Positions 43,653 to 54,802 of a DNA stretch of 64,000 bases are shown one piece after another. A model generated the notes under the pieces. The model was given only the letters and a program-made list of their open reading frames with translations. It was not told the origin of the DNA and did no database searches. A program made the position numbers and the translations under genes. Every line of letters begins with the position of its first letter. Position 1 is the first letter of the stretch. The DNA comes from Aurelia coerulea (taxonomy: Eukaryota; Cnidaria; Scyphozoa; Semaeostomeae; Ulmaridae): assembly GCA_039566865.1 (NCBI GenBank), contig CM076955.1:11113001-11177000 (forward strand). The letters are read 5' to 3'.

Positions 43653-45343
43653 AAGATAAGGCTCAAATCCTTACTGGTTGCCAGAGCATGCGGAAATCAT
43701 CCAATTTCATGCTTGTCAGCCAATGAGATCACCGCTTTCTAGCCCCTGGAGACAAAATCGGTCGCTTGAGGTAAATTTTCTAGTACCCTCACTAAAACTG
43801 AAATGGATGCTAGAATACTTCAGTTATTCGCAATTTTTTTTGATAAATCAGTTGTGGGGATGTCCGTCCAGAGTTGTTTACATGTTTAGGCACATAGCTT
43901 GTTTGGGGCCGGAGCTGCGTTCATTTTCCGGTCGAAGAATATTGACCTTCGTTGAAATATCTATAGAAATTGCTACAAATGAGATATACAGATAAGAACT
44001 TCAGCAATTATGCATGCTGACCTCAGCAATAACCCAAACTCCTTTACTGCTATCATATCTGGAAATTGGAGGCAATTTCTAATGATTTCTGGTAGAGATA
44101 TCATTTGGGCCTAAGCTTGTCCTCGCTTAAAACTCATTCCATTGCACTTAAAAAGTAATGGTAAAATTCTAGAGCTGAATAATGCACTTACCCATGACTC
44201 AGGTACCAGTTTGACTTCGTTTGCCTTTTTTACATTAGCAAATTTTTATAAGAAACGACCAGTTGTGGGTGAATTGCAAAAACTTTCCTCGGTCCATATT
44301 TTTATCTGCAGTCTATCCGCTTCAAACAACAAACAGTGAACTTTGTATCATAAAAGTCTTGCATCACAAAACATCCCTATAGAACGATTCCATGCGCCTT
44401 AGCGAGGCACTCGTGAATTGTTTTCACGCATTTGGTTCAATCGGTCAATGCAAACAAACAAAAGTGCAAAACCGGGTATCTTTTTTAGCGAACCCAGAAC
44501 AATGTTTTGTTCTTTTTATGTTTTGCATTGATTGAAATAAGAACGAAAAGAACGAAATGCGTGAATACAATTCACGAGTGCCTCGCTAAAGCGCATGGAA
44601 TCGTTCAAAAGGAATGTTCTGTGATGCAAGACTTTTATGATACAATGTCAAAGTTCACTGTTTGTTGTTTGAAGCGGAGAATCTGTGTAGAGAAAAATAT
44701 GGACCGAGGAAAGTTTTTGCAATTCGCCCACAACTGGTTGTTTCTTACAAAAATTTGGCAAATTAAAGAAGGCAAACGAAGTCAAACTGGTGTCTGAGTC
44801 ATGGGTAAGCGCATTATCTAGCTCAAGAACTTTACCATTACTTTTTAAGTGCAATGGAATGAGTTTTAAGCGAGGACAAGCTTAGGCCCAAATGATGTCT
44901 CTACCAGAAATCGTTAGAAATTGCCTCCAATTTTGAGATATGATAGCAGTGAAAGAGTTTCGGTTATTGCTCAGGTCAGTATGCGTAATCGCTGAAATTC
45001 TTATCTGTATATCTCATTTGTAGCGATTTCTATAGATATTTCAACGAAGGTCAATATTCTTCGACCGGAAAATGAACGCAGCTCCGGCCCCAAACAAGCT
45101 GTGTGCCTAAACATGTAAACAACTCTGGACGGACATCCCCACAACTGATTTATTAAAAAAAAATTGCAAATAACTGAAGTATTTTAGCATCCATTTCAGT
45201 TTTAGTGAGGGTACTAGAAAATTTACCTCAAACGACCGATTTTGTCTCCAGGGGCTAGAAAGCGGTGATCTCATTGGCTGAAAGCATGAAATTGGATGAT
45301 TTCCACATGCTCTGACAACCAGTAAGGATTTGAGCCTTATCTT
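43653..45343. mobile_element. Foldback (Mutator-like?) element with 9-bp target duplication
   Basis: It starts aagataaggctcaaatcctt and ends aaggatttgagccttatctt, an exact inversion. The nonamer AATCGGAAT flanks it at 43644-43652 and 45344-45352; removing the element and one nonamer restores the LINE frame across the gap. The inverted arms run almost to the middle (about 43653-44435 and 44545-45343), with scattered mismatches and small indels, leaving about 100 bp of loop. A 9-bp duplication with very long terminal inverted repeats is characteristic of Mutator-like elements. No transposase is encoded, so it is non-autonomous. Confidence 0.92.
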
Positions 45344-46261
45344 AATCGGAATGCTACGCTTTCTCTCCAAGTACCTGCCCCGGCAAACTCTCATAGAAAT
45401 GTACAAACTATACGTTCGACCACATCTGGATTATGGCGATGTTATATATCACATTCCACATAAGACTTGCGATTTCAGTCAACTTATAACATTGAATAAT
45501 CACATGGAAAAGCTCGAATCCGTTCAATACTCCACTGCGTTAGCGGTAAGTGGAGCATGGAAAGGCACATCACGTGAGAAACTCTACGATGAACTTGGGT
45601 GGGAATCGCTCAACCTCCGTCGATGGAGTAGGCGTCTTGTTCTTTTTTATAAGTTTGTTAACAACCTAACACCAGATTATACAAGAGTGCCAATTCCACC
45701 TTTGCTAGAATCGTCTTACCCTTTTCGCAAACGCAACGTAGTTGGGCGAATCTGTGCAAGAACAGTCAGGGTGCAAGTTTTTATCCTCATTGTCTATCTG
45801 AGTGGAACATGCTTGATCCTGAAATCAGATCATTACCCACAGTAAGTGCATTCAAGAACAAATTATCATCTCTTATTCGTCCCCCTGTAAAATCGGTTTT
45901 CAGTATTCACGATCCAAAAGGTTTAGCAATTCTTACACAGTTACGTGTGGGTCTTAGTTAACTAAATCTCCACAAGTTCAGGCACAATTTTAAGGATACA
46001 ATAGATCCAATGTGCTCAATAAACGATGGCATTGAGGATACGGAACATTATTTGCTGTTCTGTCACTTGTATGTTGTTTGCAGACGTGATCTTCTCAACA
46101 GTGTCAATGCAATATTGCACCAACATGGCCTGTCAAACCTTTCTAACAAAATTATGCTTAGAGTTTTGTTGTATGGCGATGAAAGGCTGCCAATTGTCTC
46201 GAATACAGAAATCATCAAGGCAACTCTGAAATACATTCATGCATCAGAATGTTTCCGATAA
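45344..46261 (+). pseudogene. LINE reverse transcriptase, C-terminal half, frameshift and stop
   Basis: It resumes IGMLRFLSKYLPRQTLIEMY and YVRPHLDYGDVIYH, then SVQYSTALAVSGAWKGTSRE and LGWESLNLRRWSRRL. Near 45772 the sense passes to another frame (the first stops at 45843-45845). A TAA follows near 45958, and the last part (46010-46261) carries the C-terminal knuckle MCSINDGIEDTEHYLLFC and VLLYGDERL, matching the end of the LINE at 13324-15177. Then a 3' UTR leads to the poly(A) at 46626-46640. Confidence 0.85.
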
Positions 46262-46640
46262 ATCGCTGCAATTGTTTCCTCTCGCAAACAGTTTCCCTTT
46301 TTTTTCATTACGTGATTTTTCTTTTATGGTCTTGTTATTTGTTTCTTTTATATTTTTTGTCAAAGTCTGTTCCAAAATAGTAACAGGTAAGGCTTTCTCC
46401 TCCGACAATCACTATTACTCATGCATATCTCGATATTCATCGAAATTTTCCTGAATGTCTGGCCTGGCGTCTATTTTGGGACAAACTTTGAGTTAATTTT
46501 AAATGGCCGCAGGGTTGTTGTGAAATTCCATGCTCCCTGTGGCATCGTTGTGTAATCGTATGTGATTGTGTGTATGTAGGTTGTATTTGTAACTTAGATA
46601 TATTGTAAATATTATGAGCATATATAAAAAAAAAAAAAAA

Positions 46641-47642
46641 GCAGGTATTCTCCAGATGGAAGAGGTCCATACAAATCTGACACTAGACTGCTCCACGGCT
46701 ATTCTGGCAACACGCTGGGTTTAATTGGCTCTTGTTGAGGAGTACTGCTTGACAGGGAAGACAGACTTGGATCTCTAACTTTACATATTCATCAATTTTT
46801 GGAAACCATATCGTTTCTTTTATCAACTGTTTAGTTTTAACAGCACCTAAATGGCTTTCATGTGCAACTTTGACAACTTTACTACGAATTTCTGGGGGAA
46901 CAATAATTCTTTCCCCTCTCATAATCAATCCCTCTTCAACTGAAAGCTCATTTAAAAGTTTCTCGTATGAATGCAACTGCTTTGCGTGTGCTATTGGAAC
47001 ATAGCCAATATCTATTGCTTTTCTAAGATTGTTCATTTCTTCTGATCCAGATGTGTTTTGTTGCATGATCTCTTCAGTGATTGCATTCGGCAGTGCCCAC
47101 TTTATCAAAAGGTTGACATCTAGATCTAACTCATTCTCCTCCTCTAAGACTCCTTTCTCAGCCTTTACAGGGTATCGCGATAAATAGTCACTTGGATTAG
47201 TTGAACCCTTTTCGTACAAAAGCTTAAAATTATAGCCTTGCGTCATTACTCGATGATGCTTGATCCTTGGGGGTACCTCTTGTTTGTACTTGTTGTAAAG
47301 TGGCAGGAGTGGAAGATGATCTGTTATCACTTCAAAGTTCTGCAAACCATAGAGATAGATATGATTTTTTGTTATGCCAAAATGCACTGCCAGACTTTCC
47401 ACTTCTATCTGTGAGTATCTCGTTTCTGCATCTTTGAGTGGTCTGCTGTTATATCGGACTGGCTGATAACTACCTGTTTTGTTCTCATATTGTGCCAGTA
47501 TGCTACCGATACCATTCTTTTTTGATCCATCTACGTATACTCTAGTTTTCTTGCTAGGATCAAAGTACCTGAGTGTTTGTTCTCTGCAAATACTCTCCTT
47601 TAACTTCTTAAAAGCAGCCTCTGTTGTCCCTCTGTTGTCCAT
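46641..47642 (-). pseudogene. Ty3/gypsy RNase H and integrase N-terminus
   Basis: The minus-strand frame open from 47642 to 46683 encodes the RNase H domain (TRVYVDGSKKNGIGSILAQ, about 47500-47550; ITDHLPLLPLY), a linker, and the HHCC zinc domain (HESHLGAVKTKQLIKETIWF and CLPC, 46745-46860). Near 46710 the frame shifts; the start of the catalytic core (SDLYGPLPSGEYLL, with the first catalytic Asp) is read at 46641-46681 before the LINE junction. Confidence 0.87.
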
Positions 47643-48957
47643 TCAAAGTGTGCACCTTTCTTTGTCATCTCTCTTAGTGGTGATGTGATCATGGAATAGT
47701 TAAGAACAAAATTTGAGCTGAAGTTGCATAAGCCTGAAAATGATCTCAGTTCTGCCACAGAAGAAGGTTCTTTGGCTTCCATGACAGCTGTAATTTTTTC
47801 TGGATCTGTTTTCATTCCTTGTTGTGAGAAGATACAGCCAAAAAACTTGATCTCTCTTTTGTTGAATTCACATTTTTCTTTCTTTAATGTTAATCCACAA
47901 TCTTCCAATCTTTGTAGCACCCTAATCAAGGCTTGGTTATGTTCTTTCTGGTCTCTCCCATACACTATAATATCATCATAAATGTTTTCTCAGTTGTTGA
48001 TAGCTGATAGTGTTTCCTAACTTCTTCATGGAATAGTTCTGCTGCAGAATTGGTGCCAAAATTCAATCTCTTCATTCTGCGTAGGCCTTGATGTGTGTAG
48101 AAAACAGTCACGTGTCTGCTCTCAGGGTGTAACTGATACTGCATGTATCCTTGTTTCATATCTAGTTTGGAGAAAACTGTAGCTCCATTCAACTTGTATC
48201 TAAGCTCTTCTAGTGTTGGTATCACATGTCTTGTTCTTTTGATTGCAGATTTAGCTGTTGTCATGTCTATATTCATCCTCAATTTCCCATCTGATTTAGG
48301 AGTCAAGACAAGATTAGATATCCATCCTGTTGGCCCTTGAACTTCTTCTATGATATCTTCTTTCTCTAATTCACTTAAAATTTCTTCTAGTGGCTCTCTT
48401 TTGGCAAATGGAATTTTCCTTTGTGCTTGGATCTTAGGAGTTACTGTTGAATCAATGTCCAGCTTTATTTGTCTGTACTTGTTACATCCTATTCCTTGGA
48501 AGACCTTAGGATACTGCCCTATCATTTCATTAATTTGTGCTTCAGACTGAATTGGCTCTTTCAATTTTTGTAATTTCTGATTTATTTCCTTTTGTGTTGT
48601 CAGATGTTTAGACATTTCTGTGTAAGACAAGTGTTGTATTTCTGGAACCTCCTTTTTGTCAAGGGTTTTTGTTAATTCCTCCACAGAAATTTGCAATATA
48701 TTCATATCAAAAGCAGTGTATTTGCTGAGAATAGATTTTACATCACTGCTTGCTGCTACATAGATATCTGCTGATGTTGCTTGTTTTCTACTTTCAATCT
48801 TGGCTCTAAATTTCCCCCTTATCTGCAAAGGTGGGGAAATATATGGCTTCAATTTGGCCTTGGATTTTTGCAGTGTTATTTTCTTTTGACTGTTATTCAA
48901 TATTTGGTGATACACATCTTGCCCTATTACATTCACTTCTGACCCAGAATCTATTTT
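47600..48957 (-). pseudogene. Ty3/gypsy protease end and reverse transcriptase (frameshifted)
   Basis: From 48957 the minus strand continues the protease after its D-S-G triad (VNVIGQDVYHQIL), then a linker, then RT: WISNLVLTPKSDGKLRMNID, GATVFSKLDMKQGYMQYQL (first catalytic Asp, about 48160-48190). Close to 47982 a one-base indel shifts the frame, so the catalytic YDDIIVYGRD (47960-47980) is in the next frame, which runs to 47600 with the RT thumb and connection (LKKEKCEF and ELRSFSGLCNF). Catalytic residues are present; the frame is broken. Confidence 0.88.
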
Positions 48958-49957
48958 TCATCTGTATTTTGACTCCATCTATTTTAAGATTTACATTTGT
49001 AGAAGGATATTGTTTGGAACTGAAGATTTTGCTCTCCGCTTTGATTGCTGTTTCAATTGGATCAAGCTCAAACTCTACTGAATCAAAATCATATTCCTCC
49101 TGCTCTGGTTCTGCTTGCACGTAATCGATTGTGTTCTTTGTTTTACACATTCTTGCAAAATGACCAGGCCTTTGACATTTGTAACAGGTGACGTTCCTTG
49201 CCCTGCATTCATGTTGTTCTGTGAAATGTTCTCCACAGCGCTGACAATTCTTGTTCTGTCGATTCAATTGAGACCTGTAGCTTGGTCGGTCACGGAAACG
49301 AACAGCCTTTGATCCTGGTTGTGTATCTCCCTTGTACTGAGATTTACTCTCTCTTCTATCTGCATCTACTGCGGAGGCCTCCATTTTGAATGCTTCTTCT
49401 GTTTGTTTCATATATTCCACTTCTTTTTTTGTCAATTCTATGGCCCTAGCTTTTGCTACCATCTTTTCATATGACATGTCCTGTGCTATAACCTCAGCTT
49501 GTAGCTTGCTGGAACTAGTGTGCATTGTTACTGCTAATTTAATGGCTTCCTTCAAATCCATTTTGTCGAACTCACAATCATTCCCTGCTGTTTTCAGTCT
49601 TGTTATCCAGTGATCATGAGTCTCTGTTGAGCTTTCAGGTTTCATACAGAAAAATCTGTACCGCTCTGCTGTTAAATTCTTTTTTTCCTTAAAATACGCA
49701 TCAAGAGCAGCCTTTGCTGTTGCATATGTGTTTGGAGTGTCTTCCTCCAATGTCTTCAAGATTTCCCGGAGTTCTGAACCCCCAATTGCCAGCAGAGCTG
49801 ACCTCTTTTTCTTTGCATCAGTTACATCTTCAAATTCAAGACAGCTCTCAAAATTCTCAATGTAGGCCTTCCATTTTCTGTCGGTATTACTGGATCCATA
49901 CTCATCCGTTTTGAACTCTCCACATATTGACCTCAGGTTTGTCAATGTTGTTGACAT
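48893..49957 (-). pseudogene. Ty3/gypsy gag with zinc knuckles, running into protease
   Basis: Opens at ATG 49957 (MSTTLTNLRSICGEFKTDEY), shortly downstream of the primer-binding site. The helical capsid-like region is followed by two knuckles, CQRCGEHFTEQHEC and CYKCQRPGHFARMC (about 49130-49250), and the first part of the protease (VNLKIDGVKIQMK). At about 48957, within an A-run, the frame changes: the D-S-G active site is read in the +1 frame. A one-base insertion is most likely because the start of the protease is still in the gag frame, but a programmed +1 shift cannot be excluded. Confidence 0.87.
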
Positions 49958-50003
49958 CTTGAATCAGTTGTTAGGCCTAACTCGACCCTGCTCGCAGCGC
50001 CAT

Positions 50004-50148
50004 TGTAAGATCCCTAAGATGATAAACTACGATTGATATCACTACGATGCTGCACTGCTAAAGTCCACCATCTTGTTTTACTTCAAACGCCTCCCCGGTC
50101 CCGGGGCCTGGAAACTAGTTGTCATAAGATTTGTTCCCAGATCCCACA
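50004..50148 (-). repeat. 5' LTR of the Ty3/gypsy element
   Basis: 145 bp, starting tgtaagatccctaagatgat and ending ccagatcccaca in plus orientation, followed by the TGGGA duplication. It contains a C/G-rich dyad (cctccccggtcccggggcctgg). Confidence 0.92.
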
Positions 50149-50153
50149 TGGGA

Positions 50154-50448
50154 TATCCTACGATGTTCGAGACAACGAACGAGACGCAGATTATTGATTA
50201 AAAGATGGGCCTAAATGATAGAATGAATATTGATATTAGCTTACAGCACTTGCAACTGGCTCGGTCTGCTGGCTTTCCACTGCTTGCTGAACTCGTTGTT
50301 AAGAAACTTCAGCTACCTGGTTAGCTGGCTGTTGTATTTCATCTTCATAAATGCCTAGTATATTTCGACTTCGATATCAGGTACCTGCTCCAAAGGGCTT
50401 GGGCTATGTCGGCGACGGTTCTTTCACGACATAACTGAAGCGAGAGCT
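50154..50448. other. Non-coding spacer
   Basis: Short spacer between the gypsy element and the dispersed repeat. The word ggcgacggttctttc occurs here (50410-50424) and also just beyond the other copy of the dispersed repeat (23700-23714), in the same strand orientation although the repeats are inverted. Confidence 0.4.
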
Positions 50449-50909
50449 TTTACACGTGTGACTGCTTGTTGCGTAGAAAGAGACGGAATAAACCAATTCT
50501 GAGCTTTTAATACCTTGCTTGAGCCTCAAGGGGCTACACACATAGCTAAGCAGATCCCGTGGGGGTAAAGAATGGAGTTTCCATACGTTATTTTGAGATT
50601 TCAGAGTGACCCCTTGGGTGAGAATAGGTTACTATCCACAGTGCTCCTTGACAGAGTAGCCTCCATTTGTGCATCCCAGCGAGTTGATTGTAATATGTTG
50701 AACAGGGGCGCATATTAGGGGGTGTGGGGGAGAGACATCCCCCAAATAATTTCTGAGTTGGTCCAAAATTTTTCTCGAAGGGAAAAGCTGGTCCACGACA
50801 AAGTCAGATGGACCGATTTCGTGGACCGACCGACCAGTACAAAGCTTTAAAAGGTCCACAATAGTTTGGATCAAAGTTGGTCCGATTTTGAATGTTTTGA
50901 ACGACAGTT
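50449..50909 (-). repeat. ~470-bp dispersed repeat, copy 2
   Basis: The reverse complement matches 23217-23686 almost throughout; the two copies differ by few substitutions and small indels. It lies 300 bp outside the gypsy element. See copy 1 for structure. Confidence 0.8.
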
Positions 50910-51239
50910 AGAATATTCACAAGACATGCTTGACAATGATTGGGAGAGTCGTGCTAAGCTAAAGTAGAGGATGGCATTTAAAAAAAATTTCTTAGACGTA
51001 TCGCAGAATTGCCAAGGCTTCCATTTTTAGGAGCAAGCAATCATTGGCTTGTGAGAAGCGTTTCAAGACAAAGCGAAAGGTGTTTGTTGCGCAAAGGTTG
51101 TGCCAAAGGAACAATATTGTTGAAAATACTCAAAGTTTCCAATCTGGCACTGGAGTGCCGGTAGTGGTAGTTATGTGGCGTTGGAAATCGGACACGCGTG
51201 AGTGAATCCCAAAAATTAAAGGAAACATGGGTTACAAAT

Positions 51240-53125
51240 AGTATCCATCAAAGCTGGTATACGCTTCTAGCAAGCGAGCAGAAGATGTAAGGAAATATAA
51301 AGACCAAAGAAACCTTGTCGTGAAATTGAACATTCAGGCTAAAAGACAGCATTTCATGTCGATACAGTCGAAAAAAATTGACAACGATAAGAAATTTTGG
51401 AGAACTGTGAAACCTCTGTTTTCTGATAGGAATCCCATGAGTGAGAAGATCACCTTGATTGAAGATGGTAAAATCCTTTCAAATGATGTGGAAGCTGCTG
51501 AGTGCTTTAACGAATATCTTTCTCATATTACGGACAGTGGGAATATTCCAACTGGCATGTTAAAGGCAATGAGGGAAATAGTTTGCCCGTACCTAACAGA
51601 TTGTATCAACTCTGCAATCTATGATTGCAAGTTCCCAGACGAACTGAAGGAAGCTGATCTTAGCCCTCTGTTCAAAATTGACGATTCAAACTTCAAGGGA
51701 AATTTTAGGCCAATAAGTGTCTTACCTGCAGCCTCTACAGTCTATGAAAGAATTCTAAAAAACCAAATATGCCTATACTTTCGTGATAAACTGTCCAAAA
51801 TCTTGTGTGGTTTCAGAGAGGGGTATAGTACGCAACATGCTTTGATAAGATTGATAGAAAAATGGAGGAAATGTCTTGACGCATCTGTTATAGTAGGAAC
51901 GATTCTGATGGATTCATCCAAGGCCTACTACTGTCTGCCTCATGACCTCCTTATTGCAAAACTGGAGGCGTATGGATTTGATTTCAACAGCCTTTGCCTA
52001 ATGTATAGTTATTTGGATTGCCGCCATCAAAGGGTAAAGATTGGTTCACATAAAAGTGCCGCAAAAAGAATAAGAATTGGGGTCCCACAAGGATCTGTCC
52101 TAGGACCTATGCTCTTTAACATATTTATAAATGATCTATGTCTTATGAGACTTCACTCAGAGATCTGCAATTTCGCAGATGATAACACTATATACTCATG
52201 TGGGCTAGATCTACAAGAAATAGAACGAATTTGGAAAATGATCTCAGTAGATTATTGGAATGGTTTACAAATAAAGGAATGGTTGCAAACCTAAACAAAT
52301 TTCAGCTAGTGTTCCTTGGCTTGAAAGGCAAGAGAGGATTGCGACTTAACATCGAGGAGAACAAATTACCTGCAACAGATCATGTTAAATTGCTAGGAAT
52401 TGAAATTGACAGCAAACTAAAGTTTAACAAGCAAGTTAAAATGTTATGTTCAAAAGTCAACAAGAAAATCAGTGCCTTTTCTAGGCTAAATACGTATATT
52501 TCTAGAGAGCAAGCATTAACAATTCATAATACGGAAATTTTATCGAACTTCAATTATTGCCCTTTGATTTGGCTATTCTTCAGTAAAGGTGCAAAGAAGA
52601 GATTGATCGCACTCATAAACGTGCTTTTCGGATCCTCTATAAAGACTCTGAATGTTCCTTTAAAACATTGCTCACTCGAAGTGGCAGCTTTTGTATACAT
52701 GTTAGAAATTTACAGAAATTAATGACAGAAATCTACAAGTCAATCAATCATCTTAATCCATCGCTTGTATGGGAATTTCATGAAAAGAAACATGTAACTT
52801 TCAATCTAACAACGATACAAAATCTATGCAAACGGCCACAAACGAAGACACAGGGTTTTAGGCAAGACTCGCTGCCCTTCAGAGGGAGTTTCGTCTGGAA
52901 CACCCTTAATGACAGTGTCAAAAATGAGCCAACACTTTCGGTTTTCAAAAAGAGGATCAAACACTGGGCTGGAGACAAATGCACCTGCAAACTATGCCGC
53001 TAATTTTGTATAAAGTATATATATAGATACTTATTTTGTTTGTAAATAGTTGGTTGAATTAGTATGTTTTTTTCAATACTATTGTAAATACCAACTTCAA
53101 ATATGGATATAAGAATAAGAGTAAG
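51240..53125 (+). mobile_element. LINE, internally deleted, plus strand
   Basis: A truncated LINE of the same group as 16044-19283: linker, RT and C-terminus followed by a short 3' UTR and an (aataag)-like tail near 53110-53120. The 5' end is not clearly defined. Confidence 0.8.
51260..53003 (+). pseudogene. LINE reverse transcriptase with deletion and two frameshifts
   Basis: It starts with KKIDNDKKFWRTVKPLFSDR. After HITDSG (about 51535) it jumps directly to NIPTGMLKAMR, omitting the 70-100 residues that separate these blocks in the LINEs at 17084 and 28468: an internal deletion. RT blocks follow: NFRPISVLPAASTVYERI, GFREGYSTQHALIRLIEK, ILMDSSKAYYCLPHDLL (altered from the usual AFD) and GVPQGSVLGPMLFNIFINDL, then the catalytic FADDNTIYSCG (about 52173-52203). 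Frames change near 52230 and 52660. The end is HWAGDKCTCKLCR at 53003. Confidence 0.87.
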
Positions 53126-53519
53126 GATGGTGCCAATGACTTAACATCATTTCGATGAACTGCTAATCGAAGCATTGTCTCTCCATTTCAAGAAGGCTAA
53201 TGCAATGCACAAATAAGTCAGTAAAATTATCATTCCTGTGTTTTCATGAAGATGCTAATTTATGAAAGAGAACCTGTTACAAAATGATCGATAAATCTAT
53301 TTTGAAACTGGCAAGCACGGGATCGGGAGAGGTGTTCTATGCCAAAGTAGAGGAAGTATCCTCAAAAAATTTCCTGTTTTCCAGACCCCCTTTTACTTCC
53401 CTTGTTGCATTAAGCACATCAAAGTTCTTAATAAGTACGAACAGCTTGCTACGCTCAGTCGGTCTGAAAAATTTAGTCGGTCCAATGCATGCTGACACCC
53501 CCCAAACAAAATTTGAATG
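53126..53519. other. Non-coding spacer
   Basis: Nothing recognised. Confidence 0.4.
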
Positions 53520-53660
53520 TGCGTCCCTGATGTTGAACGATGTAGAACTGCTAACACTCCTACTCTATGGCAATGATGGCTGTAGTGAATCTTCGAATAA
53601 GAACATTCTCTTGGCAACAATCATTTCATATTAATTCTACAAACAGATTTAACTAAAATG
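53520..53660 (+). pseudogene. Extreme C-terminal LINE remnant
   Basis: The last 30 codons of the frame ending at 53634 (DVELLTLLLYGNDGCSESSN and NILLATIISY) resemble the C-terminal ends of the LINEs at 13324 (LCHLLLYGNPNES) and 46261 (LRVLLYGDERLP). The upstream part of that frame has no LINE similarity, so this is a very short 5'-truncated copy. Confidence 0.55.
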
Positions 53661-54802
53661 CACCCCTTTTCCCCGTCCTCTCTGTCTGTGTCCTTTGCAT
53701 AACATGTGATCTTTGTGTACCAGAGTTATTCCAATAGGGATCAAACGCTCTATGAGCCCGCCTTGTCCATAATAGCGCCAAAATTTTACGAGCGCCCCCG
53801 GTGGCATCTGAATATCTCTTACAGAAGGGATTTAATATATAAGTAGGCGCCAAGGGTCCCATAATCTTTACTTCGTTGTTGTTAAATTATTTCGTAGTTT
53901 TGTAATTATTCATTGATATTTAAAAAACAATGACCATTGGGGTACACACAAATTTTTTCGCAAGGGTGGTCGGTTTTGCCTAAAATCTTCAGGGTGTCCC
54001 AAAACATGTGCGCTGTTTCAGTAGCTGCTGCGGAGCAGACATAAATACATTTTTTTCTGTTGTTAAGATTTTTAATATAAGAGACTTCAACTTGAAGGTT
54101 GACATCAAGTTTGAGTAAAGCTGATGAGTAGTTGCTGATTTATGGAACCAGAAATTTAAAATCATTGGCTGCGTCAAACCAGAGGATTCATTATTCCCCA
54201 TTATGTATGTTAAAATCAAAAGAAATTATCTAGCCCAGTTTCCTGCTGTTAAAAATGAAACAGATAATCATGAATTGGATTTGGTGATAACCAAGAACAT
54301 TGAACATATTTAGGGTTGCTGGAAATGGTTATATGGAACACAAGTGCTGCAGGCCATGACATGCGTCCATCAGTTATTTTGCTTCTCAAAAGTGAGACAG
54401 TCGTTTTAAACCAACAATATTGCGTTCAGCAGGCTTCCTGGTAAGTATTCTTGAGTTATGTGGTCATTAGTTACTCCCAAATGTGTTTCCTGACATAAAG
54501 GCAAAGTGTAAGTCCATTTGATGCTAAAAGTCAAGTTATAAGGTTAAGTACGGAGATAGAATCCTCTGGTTTTGAAACAACCACTGATTTCGACTTTCTT
54601 TCTCAATAAATCAGCTACCACTAGTGAAATTTGCTCAAAGTTGGTGCCAAACTCTAAGTTAAAATCTCGTCTATTCAAAAATTTGAAAAATGGGAAAGTT
54701 GGATTAATGGCTCTTCCACAGTAGCTGTTCAAATGGCATACATATTTTTGTGTTTTGCAATATAGCTTCATTTCATCTTAAAAATGTTACAGTTTTAAAG
54801 GA
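53661..54802. other. Non-coding spacer
   Basis: No gene recognised. Several frames of 60-75 codons are without domains. Confidence 0.45.

Larger units (their letters stand above)
42463..46640 (+). mobile_element. LINE inserted in the gypsy integrase, itself interrupted
   Basis: At 42462 the gypsy integrase frame stops and resumes at 46641; the codons on the two sides are consecutive (SGEYLL on one side, VVQDVYSR on the other). The insert is a 5'-truncated LINE in the opposite orientation to its host, ending with 15 A (46626-46640). Only AAG is shared at the two junctions, so the target duplication is at most 3 bp or hidden by the A-tract. LINE coding sequence occupies 42463-43652 and 45353-46261; the intervening 1.69 kb is a foldback DNA element with its own target duplication. 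Confidence 0.92.
41170..50148 (-). mobile_element. Ty3/gypsy LTR retrotransposon, minus strand, host of a nested insertion
   Basis: Two short LTRs (145-146 bp) bound the element; the pentamer TGGGA occurs immediately outside each (41165-41169 and 50149-50153), a perfect target duplication. Read on the minus strand: LTR, primer-binding site candidate (TGGCGCTGCG, about 49985-50002), gag with two zinc knuckles, protease, RT, RNase H, integrase, polypurine tract (ttttggggaggaa, about 41316-41329), LTR. Integrase downstream of RNase H places it with Ty3/gypsy. Removing the 4.2-kb LINE-plus-foldback insertion leaves about 4.8 kb. The LTRs differ at about ten positions in 145, so it is older than the Pao element. 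Confidence 0.93.

Noticed and set aside
50001..50030. Splice or tRNA gene signal near the gypsy LTR
   Set aside because: The apparent structure is the LTR/primer-binding-site junction; no tRNA cloverleaf was recognised anywhere in the window.
53284..53634. 116-codon frame as a host gene
   Set aside because: Its end is a LINE C-terminal remnant and its start has no known similarity.
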